Below are positions 17,420-27,132 of a stretch of DNA of 64,000 nt, in pieces. A program made the position numbers and the translations under genes. The notes beneath the pieces are model-generated. The model searched no databases. It saw only the letters and a list, made by a program, of their open reading frames with translations, and was not told where the DNA came from. Source of the stretch: Bacteroidota bacterium (GTDB lineage Bacteria > Bacteroidota > Bacteroidia > Chitinophagales > Saprospiraceae); contig JAHEAQ010000008.1 of the NCBI GenBank assembly GCA_024642705.1, positions 1-64,000 on the forward strand. Reading direction: 5' to 3'. How positions within the stretch are numbered: the stretch's first letter is position 1; the number at the start of each line of letters is the position of its first letter.

Positions 17420-20377
17420 ATGTCGAAACGCCTGTTTAAAATAGCAAAAGAATTAAATGTCGGTACATCTTCTATCGTCGAGCACTTAATTAAGCGTGGG
17501 TTTGAATTAGAGAACAAACCTACCTCACAAGTGACTGACGAAATGTATGATGTCCTTTTGAAGGAATTTAGCAATTCTATTGCCGAAAAAGAAAAAGCTG
17601 ATAAACTAATAATCGGCAATCGAGTCAAAGTAGAAGACGAGAAACCCTTTGTAGTCACTCGGCCTGTTGTGCCTGTTCAAAAAATTGAAAAAGCTCCTAT
17701 AGAAATTAAGGTTGAAAAACCTGTGGAAGAAATAAAAGAAGAGCCTCCTGTTGAAAAAGAAATAAAAGCTCCAGAATCTACAAAACCTCAACTTAAAGTA
17801 GTAGGAAAAATAGATCTTGAACCACAAAGGAAGCCAAAACCTGTGGTAGAAGAAGTCATAAAACCAGCGGTTAATGTAGAACCGAAAGAAGAAAAGAAGC
17901 CAGTTGAAGTTAAAGAAACTGTAGAACCACAAAAGCCTGTAGAACCACAAAAGCCTGTAGATCAGAAACCTAAAGAACCAGTGATTGAAAATAAGCTAAT
18001 AAGAGCTGAAGCCCCAACATTAAAGGGACCTAAAATTTTAGGAAGAATTGATGCTGACAAATTAAAGGAGATCAATAGACCTAAAAGAAAAGAACAGTCT
18101 GCAGATGCAAAAACTAGCCAAGGGACTAGTCAATCTGATGCCAACAAAAGAAAAAGAAAAAGAAAAAAAGTTTCTGCTCAAAACTTTCAAGGCCAAGGAG
18201 GTAATAGAACATCTACTAACAAACCAACAACAGCTGGATCAGGATCAGGTTCAGGTTCAGGTTCAGGTTCAGGTTCAGGTTCAGGATCAGGTTCAGGTTC
18301 AGGTTCAGGTTCAGGTTCTTCAAGCAATAGGAATAGCAATTCTGGATCAAGCTCTTCTAGCAATAATAATTCAACTAACAGAAATAAAAGCAGAAATACG
18401 GGCTCTTCATCAAGACCAGCACGATCAAGAAAAGAAGAAGACGAAATTAAAGAAGTTTCCCAAAAAGAAATTGAGGACAAGATTAAAGCAACAATGGCAA
18501 GGCTTTCAAATAGAGGGAAAAATAAACGCCAGAAAATTAGAAGAGAAAACAGAGAGGATAAAAGAGAAAAACAAGAAGCAAAAGATCTTGAAGGTGAAAA
18601 TGTAAAAATTCAAGTTACCGAGTTTATCTCTGTTTCTGAATTTGCAAGCATTATGGAAGTTTCTGTTATTGAGGTGATTACAACTTGTATGAATCTGGGC
18701 GTAATAGTATCTATTAATCAACGTTTGGATGCTGAAATAATTGAACTTTTAGCTGAGGAATTTGAAAAAGAGATTGAATTTGTATCCGCTGTTGATGAAC
18801 AAGAAGAAACTGAAGAAATTTTTGATAATCCAGAAGATCTTGAATCCAGAGCACCAATTGTTACTGTAATGGGACATGTGGATCATGGAAAAACATCATT
18901 ATTAGATTATATACGAAGTGAGAATGTAGTTAAAGGCGAAGCTGGAGGTATCACACAGCATATTGGAGCATATGAAGTTGCGGTTGGTCCTGAAAAGAAA
19001 AAAATAACCTTTCTTGATACTCCAGGACATGAGGCATTTACTGCAATGAGAGCAAGAGGTGCAAAAGTTACTGATATTGCTGTAATCATTGTTGCGGCTG
19101 ACGATAACATAATGCCACAAACAAAAGAAGCAATAAGTCATGCTCAAGCAGCAGGGGTGCCAATTATTTTTGCTATTAATAAAATTGATAAACCTGGTGC
19201 AGCGCCAGAAAAAATAAAACAAGCTCTTGCTACTATGAATTTTTTAGTAGAAGAATGGGGTGGTAAATACCAATCACAAGATATTTCAGCAAAAACAGGT
19301 GAAAATATTGATAAACTTCTTGAAAAAATAGTTCTTGAATCAGAAATTCAAGAATTAGTAGCCAATCCAAACAGAGATGCCATAGGGTCGGTAATTGAAG
19401 CTTCCCTAGATAAAGGTAGAGGATATGTTACTAAAATTCTTGTGCAAAATGGAACTCTTGAAATCGGTGACCCAATAGTATCTGGAGAACATTCAGGAAA
19501 AGTTAAGGCTATGTTTAACGAATTTGGAAAAAGAGTTAAAAAAGCTGGTCCTTCTCAACCTGTTCTTGTATTAGGTTTGAGTGGTGCACCACAAGCAGGT
19601 GAAAAATTTAAAGTGGCTGAATCAGAGCAAGAAGCACGGCAAACGGCTGCTAGAAGAGCACAAATAGTAAGGGAACAAACAACAAGAGCTAGCAAACGAA
19701 TTAGTTTAGATGAAATAGGAAGAAGATTGGCACTTGGTACATTTAAAGAACTTAACCTTATTATTAAAGGGGACGTGGATGGTTCTATCGAGGCTCTTGG
19801 TGATGCCTTACAAAAACTTTCTATTGAAACTGTTCAGGTTAACATAATACACAAAGGCGTTGGACAAATCATCGAATCTGATGTTTTACTTGCATCTGCT
19901 TCGGATGCGATAATTATTGGATTCCAAGTCAGACCTTCATTAGGAGCAAGAAATCTTGCTGAAAAAGAAGGCGTTGAAATTAAAATGTATTCTATCATTT
20001 ATGAAGCAATTGATACCATCAAAGCTGCAATTGAAGGAATGCTTGAGCCGACAAGAGAAGAAAAAATTATTGGACAAGTAGAGGTTCGTGAAACATACAA
20101 AATTTCTAAAATTGGTACAATTGCCGGATGTTTTGTTCAAGAGGGAAAAATAGCTAGAAACTCAATGATTAGAATCGTTAGAGACGGAATTGTTGTTTAT
20201 CCTACAAAACCTGGTGCAAAAGGTGAGATTAGCTCCTTGAAGCGATATAAAGATGATGTTAAAGAAGTCAAGAATGGCCATGAGTGTGGTATTACAATTA
20301 AGAATTTTAATGACATTAAAGAAGGCGATTATATTGAAGTGTACGAAATCATCGAAATCAAACGAACTTTAGATTAA
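17420..20377 (+). CDS. infB: translation initiation factor IF-2
   Basis: IF-2 is the GTPase that places initiator tRNA on the ribosome. Visible are an IF2_N domain (about 1-50), a long charged, Pro/Lys/Glu-rich linker (60-390), a second IF2_N-like domain (about 395-450) and the G domain starting near residue 478 with [16 protein letters not shown] and NKID. Domains II-IV follow, with the terminal [21 protein letters not shown]. The linker holds a striking Gly-Ser dipeptide run (about residues 273-300), encoded by a hexanucleotide tandem repeat at 18237-18318, then Ser/Asn-rich sequence, and also a tandem VEPQKP pair at about 168-179. At 985 residues it is in the usual size range. Confidence 0.97.
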   Translation: MSKRLFKIAKELNVGTSSIVEHLIKRGFELENKPTSQVTDEMYDVLLKEFSNSIAEKEKADKLIIGNRVKVEDEKPFVVTRPVVPVQKIEKAPIEIKVEKPVEEIKEEPPVEKEIKAPESTKPQLKVVGKIDLEPQRKPKPVVEEVIKPAVNVEPKEEKKPVEVKETVEPQKPVEPQKPVDQKPKEPVIENKLIRAEAPTLKGPKILGRIDADKLKEINRPKRKEQSADAKTSQGTSQSDANKRKRKRKKVSAQNFQGQGGNRTSTNKPTTAGSGSGSGSGSGSGSGSGSGSGSGSGSGSSSNRNSNSGSSSSSNNNSTNRNKSRNTGSSSRPARSRKEEDEIKEVSQKEIEDKIKATMARLSNRGKNKRQKIRRENREDKREKQEAKDLEGENVKIQVTEFISVSEFASIMEVSVIEVITTCMNLGVIVSINQRLDAEIIELLAEEFEKEIEFVSAVDEQEETEEIFDNPEDLESRAPIVTVMGHVDHGKTSLLDYIRSENVVKGEAGGITQHIGAYEVAVGPEKKKITFLDTPGHEAFTAMRARGAKVTDIAVIIVAADDNIMPQTKEAISHAQAAGVPIIFAINKIDKPGAAPEKIKQALATMNFLVEEWGGKYQSQDISAKTGENIDKLLEKIVLESEIQELVANPNRDAIGSVIEASLDKGRGYVTKILVQNGTLEIGDPIVSGEHSGKVKAMFNEFGKRVKKAGPSQPVLVLGLSGAPQAGEKFKVAESEQEARQTAARRAQIVREQTTRASKRISLDEIGRRLALGTFKELNLIIKGDVDGSIEALGDALQKLSIETVQVNIIHKGVGQIIESDVLLASASDAIIIGFQVRPSLGARNLAEKEGVEIKMYSIIYEAIDTIKAAIEGMLEPTREEKIIGQVEVRETYKISKIGTIAGCFVQEGKIARNSMIRIVRDGIVVYPTKPGAKGEISSLKRYKDDVKEVKNGHECGITIKNFNDIKEGDYIEVYEIIEIKRTLD
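18237..18318 (+). repeat. hexanucleotide tandem repeat (GGTTCA/GGATCA) inside infB
   Basis: About 13-14 consecutive six-base units, mostly GGTTCA with GGATCA at both ends and once in the middle, encode alternating Gly-Ser in the IF-2 linker. The unit is a multiple of three, so slippage would change linker length without a frameshift. Codon uniformity (GGT/TCA only) suggests recent expansion. Confidence 0.9.
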
Positions 20378-20456
20378 GTTTTTTGGGGCATGGTAATCAA
20401 TAAATTTGTACGTACCACTTTTAATTAAATTTTTTGTTCATAGTGTAGTAATTCGG

Positions 20457-21239
20457 TTAAAATTTATCGAATACACCAAGACCAAATAAGGCAAAATCAT
20501 ACTTTACAGGATCGTTTGGATCCAACAATCTTAAATTAGTATCAAGTTCATTTAATGCTTTTAAGTCATTAGTTTTTCGAGTAAGCAACCCGAATTGTCT
20601 TGCTACATTCCCACTATGAACATCTAATGGACAACTTAAAATAGTTGCTGGTATATTTTTCCATATTCCAAAATCTACCCCTTTATTGTCATCGCGGACA
20701 AACCATCTTAACATCATATTTAATCTCTTTGAGGCGCTTCCTGATTGAGGATCGCTGACATGTTTAGTCGTTCGCTTTAAATGATTCAAAGAGAAAAATA
20801 TTTTTTTAAATGCAGTAATTGAAGGAAGAATTGATTCGTCAGTTTGGTGCTTGGAAAATATTTTTTCCATTCCTTGATGGTTTTTGTAAATGTTTTGGAG
20901 CGATTTAATAAAATATTTGAAATCATTATCATTGAAAGTCCTGTGCACAAAGCCATTTAACTTTTCAAGCTGTTTTTCGTTATGCTCCATTACAAAATCA
21001 AAAGGCGAATTGCCCATCAATTCTACCATTGTCTTTGCATTTTTTATGATCATTTTCCTATTGCCCCAAGCAATAGTAGCGACTAAAAATCCTGAAATTT
21101 CAATGTCTTCTTTAAGTTCAAATGAATGAGGAATTTGGATAGGGTCAGAATCTATAAAATTTGGATTGTTAAATTGATTGACTTTCTCATCCAAAAACAT
21201 CTTAATCTCTTCATTAATAATTACGTCTGCTCTGTTCAT
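20457..21239 (-). CDS. TIGR02757/DUF2400 family protein
   Basis: The 260-residue protein matches the TIGR02757 (DUF2400) family found mostly in Bacteroidota and Spirochaetes. Typical segments are DPIQIPHSFELKEDIEISGFLVATIAWGNRKMIIKNAKTMVELM, FVHRTFNDNDFKYF, GSASKRLNMMLRWFVRDD, and the C-terminal PLDVHSGNVARQFGLLTRKTND and DPVKYDFALFGLGV. The helical pattern and the conserved DVHS-ARQLG-like block resemble helix-hairpin-helix DNA glycosylase-like folds, but no enzyme activity has been shown to my knowledge. It is convergent with infB and has its own upstream region; no operon partner is seen. Confidence 0.85.
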   Translation of the reverse strand: MNRADVIINEEIKMFLDEKVNQFNNPNFIDSDPIQIPHSFELKEDIEISGFLVATIAWGNRKMIIKNAKTMVELMGNSPFDFVMEHNEKQLEKLNGFVHRTFNDNDFKYFIKSLQNIYKNHQGMEKIFSKHQTDESILPSITAFKKIFFSLNHLKRTTKHVSDPQSGSASKRLNMMLRWFVRDDNKGVDFGIWKNIPATILSCPLDVHSGNVARQFGLLTRKTNDLKALNELDTNLRLLDPNDPVKYDFALFGLGVFDKF

Positions 21240-21488
21240 ACAATAACAAAGTTAGTAATCTTATATCAAAAACCTCAACGGCTTTATTTGGCTTTTAAAT
21301 AAATTCTATTTATAAAATAACCTCAAATATAAGTTCTGGTTGAACTTAACCATCATTAAGAGTTGAAAAGAGACTTATCATAATAAAAATCAAGCATTAA
21401 GGCATTTAATCTTGAATGAAAAGAGGATATTAATTTTTCTCCTTTTGCTTAAGAATATCGTGTATAACAGACTTAAACTAAAATGGAA

Positions 21489-21857
21489 TTATTCTGGAGT
21501 AAACATTAATCCGACAACTTTAGCACCTTCATAATAGATAAAAACTCTATATTTTCCCTTTGCTGAATTTAGCTCTCCTACAGAATATTCACTAGAATTG
21601 TCTTTTGCATTTCCTTTGTGTAGAAAGTTTGAGGATTTTGGATTAATTTCAGAAAAGAATTTAGTTAACCTAGCTTTTGCTTCTGCCTTTGTATAAAAGT
21701 CTTGTTTTGTTCCTATACAAATTTCCATATCGTTGCTAAAATTAGCACTAAGTGTTGTCACATCAGAATTACCGATAGCTTTAAAAAGACTATTTGCATC
21801 TTGGGCAAAGCTTATGTTTGCAATTAACACAAAGATAAAGATTGAGAAAACTCTCAT
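21489..21857 (-). CDS. DUF4783-type secreted protein
   Basis: I use ATG at 21857; a GTG six codons upstream is also in frame. The product has a signal peptide (MRVFSIFIFVLIANISFAQ) and a roughly 100-residue NTF2-like domain of the DUF4783 family: LFKAIGNSDVTTLSANFSNDMEICIGTKQDFYTKAEAKARLTKFF, then SNFLHKGNAKDNSSEYSVGELNS and FIYYEGAKVVGLMFTPE. Such small periplasmic NTF2-like proteins are widespread in Bacteroidota and have no known role. It is divergent from gpmI. No operon partner is seen. Confidence 0.83.
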   Translation of the reverse strand: MRVFSIFIFVLIANISFAQDANSLFKAIGNSDVTTLSANFSNDMEICIGTKQDFYTKAEAKARLTKFFSEINPKSSNFLHKGNAKDNSSEYSVGELNSAKGKYRVFIYYEGAKVVGLMFTPE

Positions 21858-22020
21858 ATTTTTTTTATTTATCACTTAAACGTAAATTCAACTAAACTTA
21901 GTTCAATGAAAAAATATTAATTGTGTAAATGTCCAATTAATTAACAAAATGATAAGAATATTCATAAATATTATTTGGTTTATTAGATAGGTATCCAATA
22001 ACAATTAACAAGAAATTAGT

Positions 22021-22028
22021 TAATTTTG
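22021..22028 (+). promoter_or_regulatory. -7 promoter box upstream of gpmI
   Basis: TAATTTTG matches TAnnTTTG and lies 21 bases before the gpmI ATG at 22049. The predicted transcript start near 22035 falls before the in-frame TTG at 22037, but so close that the ATG at 22049 is the better start. No -33 element is clear. Confidence 0.45.
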
Positions 22029-22048
22029 CGCAATAATTGAAAAAAGAT

Positions 22049-23581
22049 ATGGACCATAATAAAGCAATCCTCTTAATACTTGACGGTTGGGGGCATGGCC
22101 AAGATGCAAAAGCGAGTGCAATAGCCCAAGCTGATACTCCTTTTGTAGATTCATTATACAGCAAATATCCAAATGCTGAACTAACTACTTTTGGTTTGAA
22201 AGTGGGTTTGCCAGAAGGACAAATGGGAAACTCTGAGGTAGGTCACTTAAATATTGGAGCAGGAAGAGTTGTTTATCAGGAATTGGCTCGAATCAATAAA
22301 GAAATTGAAGATAAAACCCTAGAATTAAACCCTGTTCTTAGAGAAGGGTTAGCATATGCAAGCCAACATAACAGAGATTTACATTTAATTGGATTAGTAT
22401 CTGATGGCGGTGTCCATTCTCATATAGATCATATTAAAGCACTAAGCACAATTGTTGCAAATGCTGGAGTAGCACACACATATATTCATGCATTTACTGA
22501 TGGTAGAGATACAGATCCCAAATCAGGCCTTCATTATATCACTGAATTAGAAAACTACATAAAAGAATTGCCAGTTTCCATTGCCTCAATAATAGGTCGA
22601 TATTATGCGATGGACAGAGATAAAAGATGGGATAGAGTAAAATTAGCGTATGATCTTCTTGTTCATGGAAAAGGAGATATCTTCTCTGAACCAAAAGATG
22701 CTATCCAAAAAGAATACGATAACAATATCACCGATGAATTTTTGCCTCCAATTAGTATACGAAAAAAGGGATCAAAACCCAATGTAATAAAAGATGGGGA
22801 TGTGGTTGTTTTCTTTAATTTTAGGACTGATAGGCCAAGGCAACTAACGGAAGTGCTTACTCAAAAGGATTTTCCAGAATTTGAGATGAAAAAATTAGAT
22901 TTAAAATTCTTGTGCATGACAGCATATGACCAGAATTTTAAAAATTTGGATATTATTTTCACAAAAGATGATTTAAAAAATACACTTGGAGAAGTAATTT
23001 CAAAAAATGGTCTAACTCAAATTAGAATTGCAGAAACTGAAAAGTATCCTCATGTTACTTTCTTTTTCTCTGGAGGTCGAGAACAAGAATTTGAAGGAGA
23101 AAAAAGATTGATGGTCCCTTCCCCAAAAGTTGCAACTTACGATTTAGAGCCAGAAATGAGTGCTGAAAAAATAAAATCAGCAATCATTCAAGAAATCAAT
23201 AAAAACCAACCTGATTTTATTTGTTTAAACTTTGCAAATACAGACATGGTTGGGCATACTGGTGTGTTCAAAGCAGCCATGATTGCTGCTGAAACCGTTG
23301 ACAAATGTGTAAAAGAAATCGTAGAAACGGCTTTAAGTTTTGATTATGAAATAATTATAATCGCTGATCATGGAAATTCAGATTTTATGATTAATCCCGA
23401 TGGATCGCCAAATACAGCCCATACTTTAAACCCAGTACCAATATTTTATGTGAGCAACCATTCAAATGGAAAAACTGTGAAAGATGGCAAACTTGCAGAT
23501 GTAGCAACTACCATATTAAAATTAATGCATGTTGAAGCTTCTAAAGAAATGACTGGTGAAAATTTAATTTCAAATAAATGA
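22049..23581 (+). CDS. gpmI: 2,3-bisphosphoglycerate-independent phosphoglycerate mutase
   Basis: GpmI interconverts 3- and 2-phosphoglycerate in glycolysis with two Mn ions. The protein opens with the metal site LLILDGWGHG and has the phosphorylated Ser62 in MGNSEVGHLNIGAGR. It continues with the transferase domain (VSDGGVHSHIDHI, HAFTDGRDTDPKSG, GRYYAMDRDKRWDR, FNFRTDRPRQL) and the second metal cluster (NFANTDMVGHTG, IADHGNSDFM, TAHTLNPVPIFY). Counted from the ATG at 22049 it has 510 residues, normal for the family. An in-frame TTG at 22037 is a possible but less likely start. Its stop overlaps the following lipoprotein gene by four bases. Confidence 0.96.
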   Translation: MDHNKAILLILDGWGHGQDAKASAIAQADTPFVDSLYSKYPNAELTTFGLKVGLPEGQMGNSEVGHLNIGAGRVVYQELARINKEIEDKTLELNPVLREGLAYASQHNRDLHLIGLVSDGGVHSHIDHIKALSTIVANAGVAHTYIHAFTDGRDTDPKSGLHYITELENYIKELPVSIASIIGRYYAMDRDKRWDRVKLAYDLLVHGKGDIFSEPKDAIQKEYDNNITDEFLPPISIRKKGSKPNVIKDGDVVVFFNFRTDRPRQLTEVLTQKDFPEFEMKKLDLKFLCMTAYDQNFKNLDIIFTKDDLKNTLGEVISKNGLTQIRIAETEKYPHVTFFFSGGREQEFEGEKRLMVPSPKVATYDLEPEMSAEKIKSAIIQEINKNQPDFICLNFANTDMVGHTGVFKAAMIAAETVDKCVKEIVETALSFDYEIIIIADHGNSDFMINPDGSPNTAHTLNPVPIFYVSNHSNGKTVKDGKLADVATTILKLMHVEASKEMTGENLISNK

Positions 23582-24123
23582 AAATATATCTTCAAATCGT
23601 TTTCTCTTTTTTATTTATAACTGTTCTGTGCTTTTCTTGCATTGAACAACAAGAAATAATGGATACAAACACCTATTTTGATTTAGAAAAATATGTATCC
23701 GAACTAAAAGAAAGTGGAAATTTTGAATTTAAAAAAGTAACCAAATATGCCAAATTTAACGGCAAGCAAGATTCACTAATTCTAGATAATTATGATATAA
23801 GTGCAGAGTTAGAAATGATCAAGAAATACAACATCAATAAAGCATCCTTAGCAGGAAAATATGCTGTTGAAGAAATGAAAACAGATACTTTAGAAACAAT
23901 ATTATATACAGCTCTAGAAGATAATCTTCTAACTCGTTCCTTAGCCATTGAAAAAAGGAACAAAGAATTAAGATTGATAAAGATTGTTGCATTGCAAAAA
24001 AGTGTTCTTTCTTTAAGTAAACAGACAATTGTCTTTGCACCCAACAAGTCCTATCAACTTATATCAGAAGATGAAAATAAATATAGCAATGATTTAATGA
24101 AAGAGATCCTTATAAAATTTTAA
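23578..24123 (+). CDS. unknown lipoprotein co-encoded with gpmI
   Basis: The start overlaps the gpmI stop (ATGA), so translation is probably coupled. The N-terminus is a lipoprotein signal with CFSC (lipid-modified Cys21). The mature 160 residues are charged and helical: TYFDLEKYVSELKESG, KKVTKYAKFNGKQDSLIL, then alternating strands with LTRSLAIEKRNKELRLIKIVALQKSVLSLSKQTIVFAP and YQLISED. I do not recognise a named family, though the pattern fits the small Bacteroidota lipoproteins that carry a curli-like or SRPBCC-like beta domain. There is no evidence for a link to glycolysis beyond position. Confidence 0.65.
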   Translation: MKIYLQIVFSFLFITVLCFSCIEQQEIMDTNTYFDLEKYVSELKESGNFEFKKVTKYAKFNGKQDSLILDNYDISAELEMIKKYNINKASLAGKYAVEEMKTDTLETILYTALEDNLLTRSLAIEKRNKELRLIKIVALQKSVLSLSKQTIVFAPNKSYQLISEDENKYSNDLMKEILIKF

Positions 24124-24154
24124 TTCAGGTTTATTAAATCATTAAAAATAAAGT

Positions 24155-24171
24155 GTTCACAAATTGTGAAC
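24155..24171. promoter_or_regulatory. perfect 17-base palindrome before serC (candidate operator)
   Basis: GTTCACAA-A-TTGTGAAC has eight-base arms around a single central base and ends 17 bases before the serC ATG at 24189. Length, symmetry and position fit a homodimeric repressor or activator site. It also lies in frame behind a GTG that would add 12 residues to SerC, which argues that this stretch is regulatory rather than coding. Confidence 0.5.
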
Positions 24172-24188
24172 ATCGAAAAAATCAATTC

Positions 24189-25259
24189 ATGAAGAAAATT
24201 AATTTTTATGCCGGTCCTGCAATACTTCCACAAGAAGTTTTAAAAGAAGCAGGCCAATCAGCAATATCTTTTGGAGATATGGGATTATCAATTTTAGAAA
24301 TTTCCCACAGATCAAAAGAATTCATTGCAGTAATGGATGAAGCAGAAGCATTGGTAAGAGAACTTCTCAATGTTTCCAATGATTATGCAGTATTATTTTT
24401 AGCTGGTGGAGCAAGTTCCCAGTTTTTCTTTACCGCAATGAATTTGCTTGGCCAAAATGAATCTGCTGGTTATTTAGATACTGGTTCTTGGTCCTCAAAA
24501 GCAATCAAAGAAGCCAAAGCATTTGGTCATGTAGATGTAGTTGCTTCTTCAAAAGATAAAAATTATTCTTATATACCAAAAGGATATCAAATATCTGATC
24601 AGCACAATTATTTACATATCACTAGCAACAATACTATTTTTGGCACTGAAATTTTTCACTTGCCTGAGACTTCGATTCCAATCATTGCGGATATGTCTTC
24701 TAATATTTTTAGTAGACCCATTGATGTGAATAGATTTTCTTGCATTTATGCTGGTGCTCAGAAAAATATGGGACCTGCAGGTGTAACATTAGTTATAATA
24801 AGAAAAGATGTCCTTGGAAAAGTAGATAGGGTGATTCCTTCTATGCTCAAATATGAAACACATATTGACAATCAATCTTCTTATAATACTCCTCCTGTTT
24901 TTCCAATTTATGTTTCCTTGTTAACAATGAGATGGATTAAAAAATTGGGCGGTCTTAAAGCAATGGAAAAAAGAAATATTGAAAAAGCAGAATTGTTGTA
25001 CAATGAAATTGATAGAAATAGCCTTTTTGTTGGTACAGCTAATAAAGAGGACAGATCAAGGATGAATGTTTGTTTTCTGCTAAAAGATAGCACAATGGAA
25101 AAAGCTTTTTCAGAAGATGCCGAAAATGCAGGATGTGTTGGAATCGAAGGACACCGATCAGTTGGGGGATTCAGAGCTTCAATTTATAATGCAATGGAAT
25201 TAGATGGTGTTCAGATATTGGTAGATGTGATGAAAAAATTTGAATCCAAAAACACATAA
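24189..25259 (+). CDS. serC: phosphoserine aminotransferase
   Basis: SerC makes 3-phosphoserine from 3-phosphohydroxypyruvate and glutamate, using PLP; it also serves PLP synthesis. From the ATG at 24189 the product starts with the family N-terminus KKINFYAGPAILPQEVL. It has the phosphate-binding LFLAGGASSQFF, a GSWSSKAIKEA segment, the PLP-binding Lys192 in YAGAQKNMGPAGVT, and the C-terminal VGIEGHRSVGGFRASIYNAM. The length is 356 residues, as usual. A GTG at 24153 would add 12 residues but crosses a palindrome. It overlaps the next gene by about 20 bases. No serA is adjacent. Confidence 0.95.
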   Translation: MKKINFYAGPAILPQEVLKEAGQSAISFGDMGLSILEISHRSKEFIAVMDEAEALVRELLNVSNDYAVLFLAGGASSQFFFTAMNLLGQNESAGYLDTGSWSSKAIKEAKAFGHVDVVASSKDKNYSYIPKGYQISDQHNYLHITSNNTIFGTEIFHLPETSIPIIADMSSNIFSRPIDVNRFSCIYAGAQKNMGPAGVTLVIIRKDVLGKVDRVIPSMLKYETHIDNQSSYNTPPVFPIYVSLLTMRWIKKLGGLKAMEKRNIEKAELLYNEIDRNSLFVGTANKEDRSRMNVCFLLKDSTMEKAFSEDAENAGCVGIEGHRSVGGFRASIYNAMELDGVQILVDVMKKFESKNT

Positions 25260-26019
25260 TTTTCTATTGTCTAAGCAAAAACATAAATCATATTTATTGT
25301 CAGTTGCAGGACTCGAGGTACCTGTCAAAATATATAAAGAAAGGAGGAACTCAATAAGAGCATCCCTTGCAAAAGAGCACGCTATATTGAGGCTTCCTTT
25401 GTTTATTTCAAAAAAAGCAGAAGAAGAACAAATAGATAGATTTTACTTTTGGTTGAAGGACAAAGTCCTTTCTAAAGAAAAATTTAGAATCCAATTTCAA
25501 AGTAAAAATTATAAAGATGGATATTCATTCTCTTTATATGATAAAGAATTTACTGTAAATTTTGAAGAAAGTCTGAACAAAAATCATTCTGCAAAATATT
25601 TCAAAAACAACATTATTCGAATCAAATTAGCAAATGGTTCTACGATTAAGGAATCAGAATTAGCCATTACAAGATTAATTAGTAGGGTTATCGCTCAACA
25701 TTATATAAAAGACATCACCAACCGCGTATTACTAATTAATGCCAAATATTTCAATAAAGAAATTAAAAGCGTAAATCTAAAATATAATAAATCCAATTGG
25801 GGCAGTTGTTCTTCCTCTCAAAATATTAATTTATCAACCCGATTATTGTTTGCTCCTCTTGAAGTTCAAGATTATGTTATCGTTCATGAGTTATCACATC
25901 TTATTCAAATGAACCATTCCTCTAAATTCTGGGAAATTGTAGAGAAATTTGTTCCTAATTATAAACTTCATGAAAAATGGCTAAATAAAAATGGCTATTT
26001 GTGTGACTTTGGAATATGA
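25240..26019 (+). CDS. YgjP-like (DUF45) metallopeptidase-domain protein
   Basis: This 259-residue protein matches the YgjP-like metallopeptidase domain (PF01863). It has an N-terminal strand-rich part with RRNSIRASLAKEHAILRLP, a helical linker with FYFWLKDKVL, then the core YNKSNWGSCSSSQNINLSTRLLFAP and the zinc motif HELSH at 216-220 with a further His226 in MNHSSKFW. In E. coli the relative is linked to UTP metabolism or remains uncharacterised; substrate unknown here. The start appears to be TTG at 25240, inside the end of serC; no ATG exists in the first 200 residues. Possibly co-transcribed with serC. Confidence 0.83.
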   Translation: MNPKTHNFLLSKQKHKSYLLSVAGLEVPVKIYKERRNSIRASLAKEHAILRLPLFISKKAEEEQIDRFYFWLKDKVLSKEKFRIQFQSKNYKDGYSFSLYDKEFTVNFEESLNKNHSAKYFKNNIIRIKLANGSTIKESELAITRLISRVIAQHYIKDITNRVLLINAKYFNKEIKSVNLKYNKSNWGSCSSSQNINLSTRLLFAPLEVQDYVIVHELSHLIQMNHSSKFWEIVEKFVPNYKLHEKWLNKNGYLCDFGI

Positions 26020-26045
26020 ATTTATTTGTTCTTGTTGTAAAACCT

Positions 26046-27056
26046 TTATAACCCAGCTTTTGCACTTATTTCTAGCATTCTATCAATTGACGAAACACCT
26101 TGATCAATTATCCATTGTGGTAAAATGATTTCAGGCTGCCCATATTTCATGGTCAAGTATAATTTTTCCATAGTGTTCAACCTCATGTAAGGGCATTCAT
26201 TACAAGCACATTTTTCATCATTCGGCGGTGCTGCAATAAATGTTTTATTCGGTGATGCCAATGCCATTTGATGAATTATCCCGCTTTCCGTTGCAACTAT
26301 GAATTCATCAAATTCTGACTCTATGGTATACTTTAACAATCCACTCGTGGAACCAATAAAATCCGCTTTGTCGAGAATATGAGATTCACATTCAGGGTGA
26401 GCAATTAGTTTAGCCTTAGGATTTCTAATTTGCAGTTTTGTAATCTTCTCGTTAGAGAAAATCTCGTGAACCATGCATGTTCCATTCCATAGAACCAAAT
26501 CTCGTCCTGTTTTTTTAATAAGATATGCTCCTAAATTTCTGTCGGGAGCAAAAATAATTCCCTTTTCTTTAGGAATACTATTGATAACATGCACTGCATT
26601 TGATGATGTACAACAAATATCGGTCAATGTCTTTAATTCTGCAGTACAATTTATATAGCTCACTACCACATGATCAGGATATTTTTCTTTGAATTTTCTA
26701 AACAAATGCGGTGGACAAGAGTCTGCTAATGAACATCCCGCTTTAAGGTCCGGAAGTAGTACTTTTTTATTAGGCGAAAGCATTTTAGCTGTCTCTGCCA
26801 TAAAGTGAACGCCTGCAAATACAATCACCTCTGCGTCGGTTTTCGCCGCTTGCTGCGATAATCCCAAACTATCCCCAATGTAATCAGCAACATCCTGAAT
26901 GTCTGAATCTTGATAATAATGGGCTAGAATTATAGCATTTTTTTCCTTTTTCAGTTTTTCGATTTCAGCCACAAGATCCAATGAAGGATCAACTTCCATA
27001 TCCAAAAAACCCTTCTTTATTAAATTTTCCTTTGCTACCTCTAAAATTTCAGTCAT
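26046..27056 (-). CDS. nadA: quinolinate synthase NadA
   Basis: NadA condenses iminoaspartate with dihydroxyacetone phosphate to quinolinate in NAD synthesis and carries an oxygen-sensitive 4Fe-4S cluster. Typical motifs are [90 protein letters not shown] and [10 protein letters not shown]. Conserved cysteines for the cluster are in [11 protein letters not shown] and KCACNEC. The ATG at 27056 is preferred over a TTG at 27062. It ends 26 bases from the convergent peptidase gene. No nadB or nadC is in the window. Confidence 0.96.
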   Translation of the reverse strand: MTEILEVAKENLIKKGFLDMEVDPSLDLVAEIEKLKKEKNAIILAHYYQDSDIQDVADYIGDSLGLSQQAAKTDAEVIVFAGVHFMAETAKMLSPNKKVLLPDLKAGCSLADSCPPHLFRKFKEKYPDHVVVSYINCTAELKTLTDICCTSSNAVHVINSIPKEKGIIFAPDRNLGAYLIKKTGRDLVLWNGTCMVHEIFSNEKITKLQIRNPKAKLIAHPECESHILDKADFIGSTSGLLKYTIESEFDEFIVATESGIIHQMALASPNKTFIAAPPNDEKCACNECPYMRLNTMEKLYLTMKYGQPEIILPQWIIDQGVSSIDRMLEISAKAGL

Positions 27057-27132
27057 TATCAATTCTTTTTTTATTTAAACTGCAATATAGTAAATCATGT
27101 TCCTTTTTATTGGGATTCTTTTAAACTCCTTC

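Noticed and set aside
17606-17950. Minus-strand frame rich in Phe, Tyr and Trp
   Set aside because: Antisense of the Lys/Glu/Pro-rich IF-2 linker; composition is an artefact.
18237-18318. Tandem repeat considered as CRISPR-like array
   Set aside because: The unit is six bases, with no spacers, and it codes in frame for Gly-Ser.
18187-18480. Minus-strand frame with an alternating Pro-Glu run
   Set aside because: It is the antisense shadow of the Gly-Ser repeat in infB; the IF-2 frame is clearly the real one.
18105-18605. Plus-strand frame with repeated Gln-Val pairs
   Set aside because: Out-of-frame reading of the same infB repeat, fully inside the IF-2 gene.
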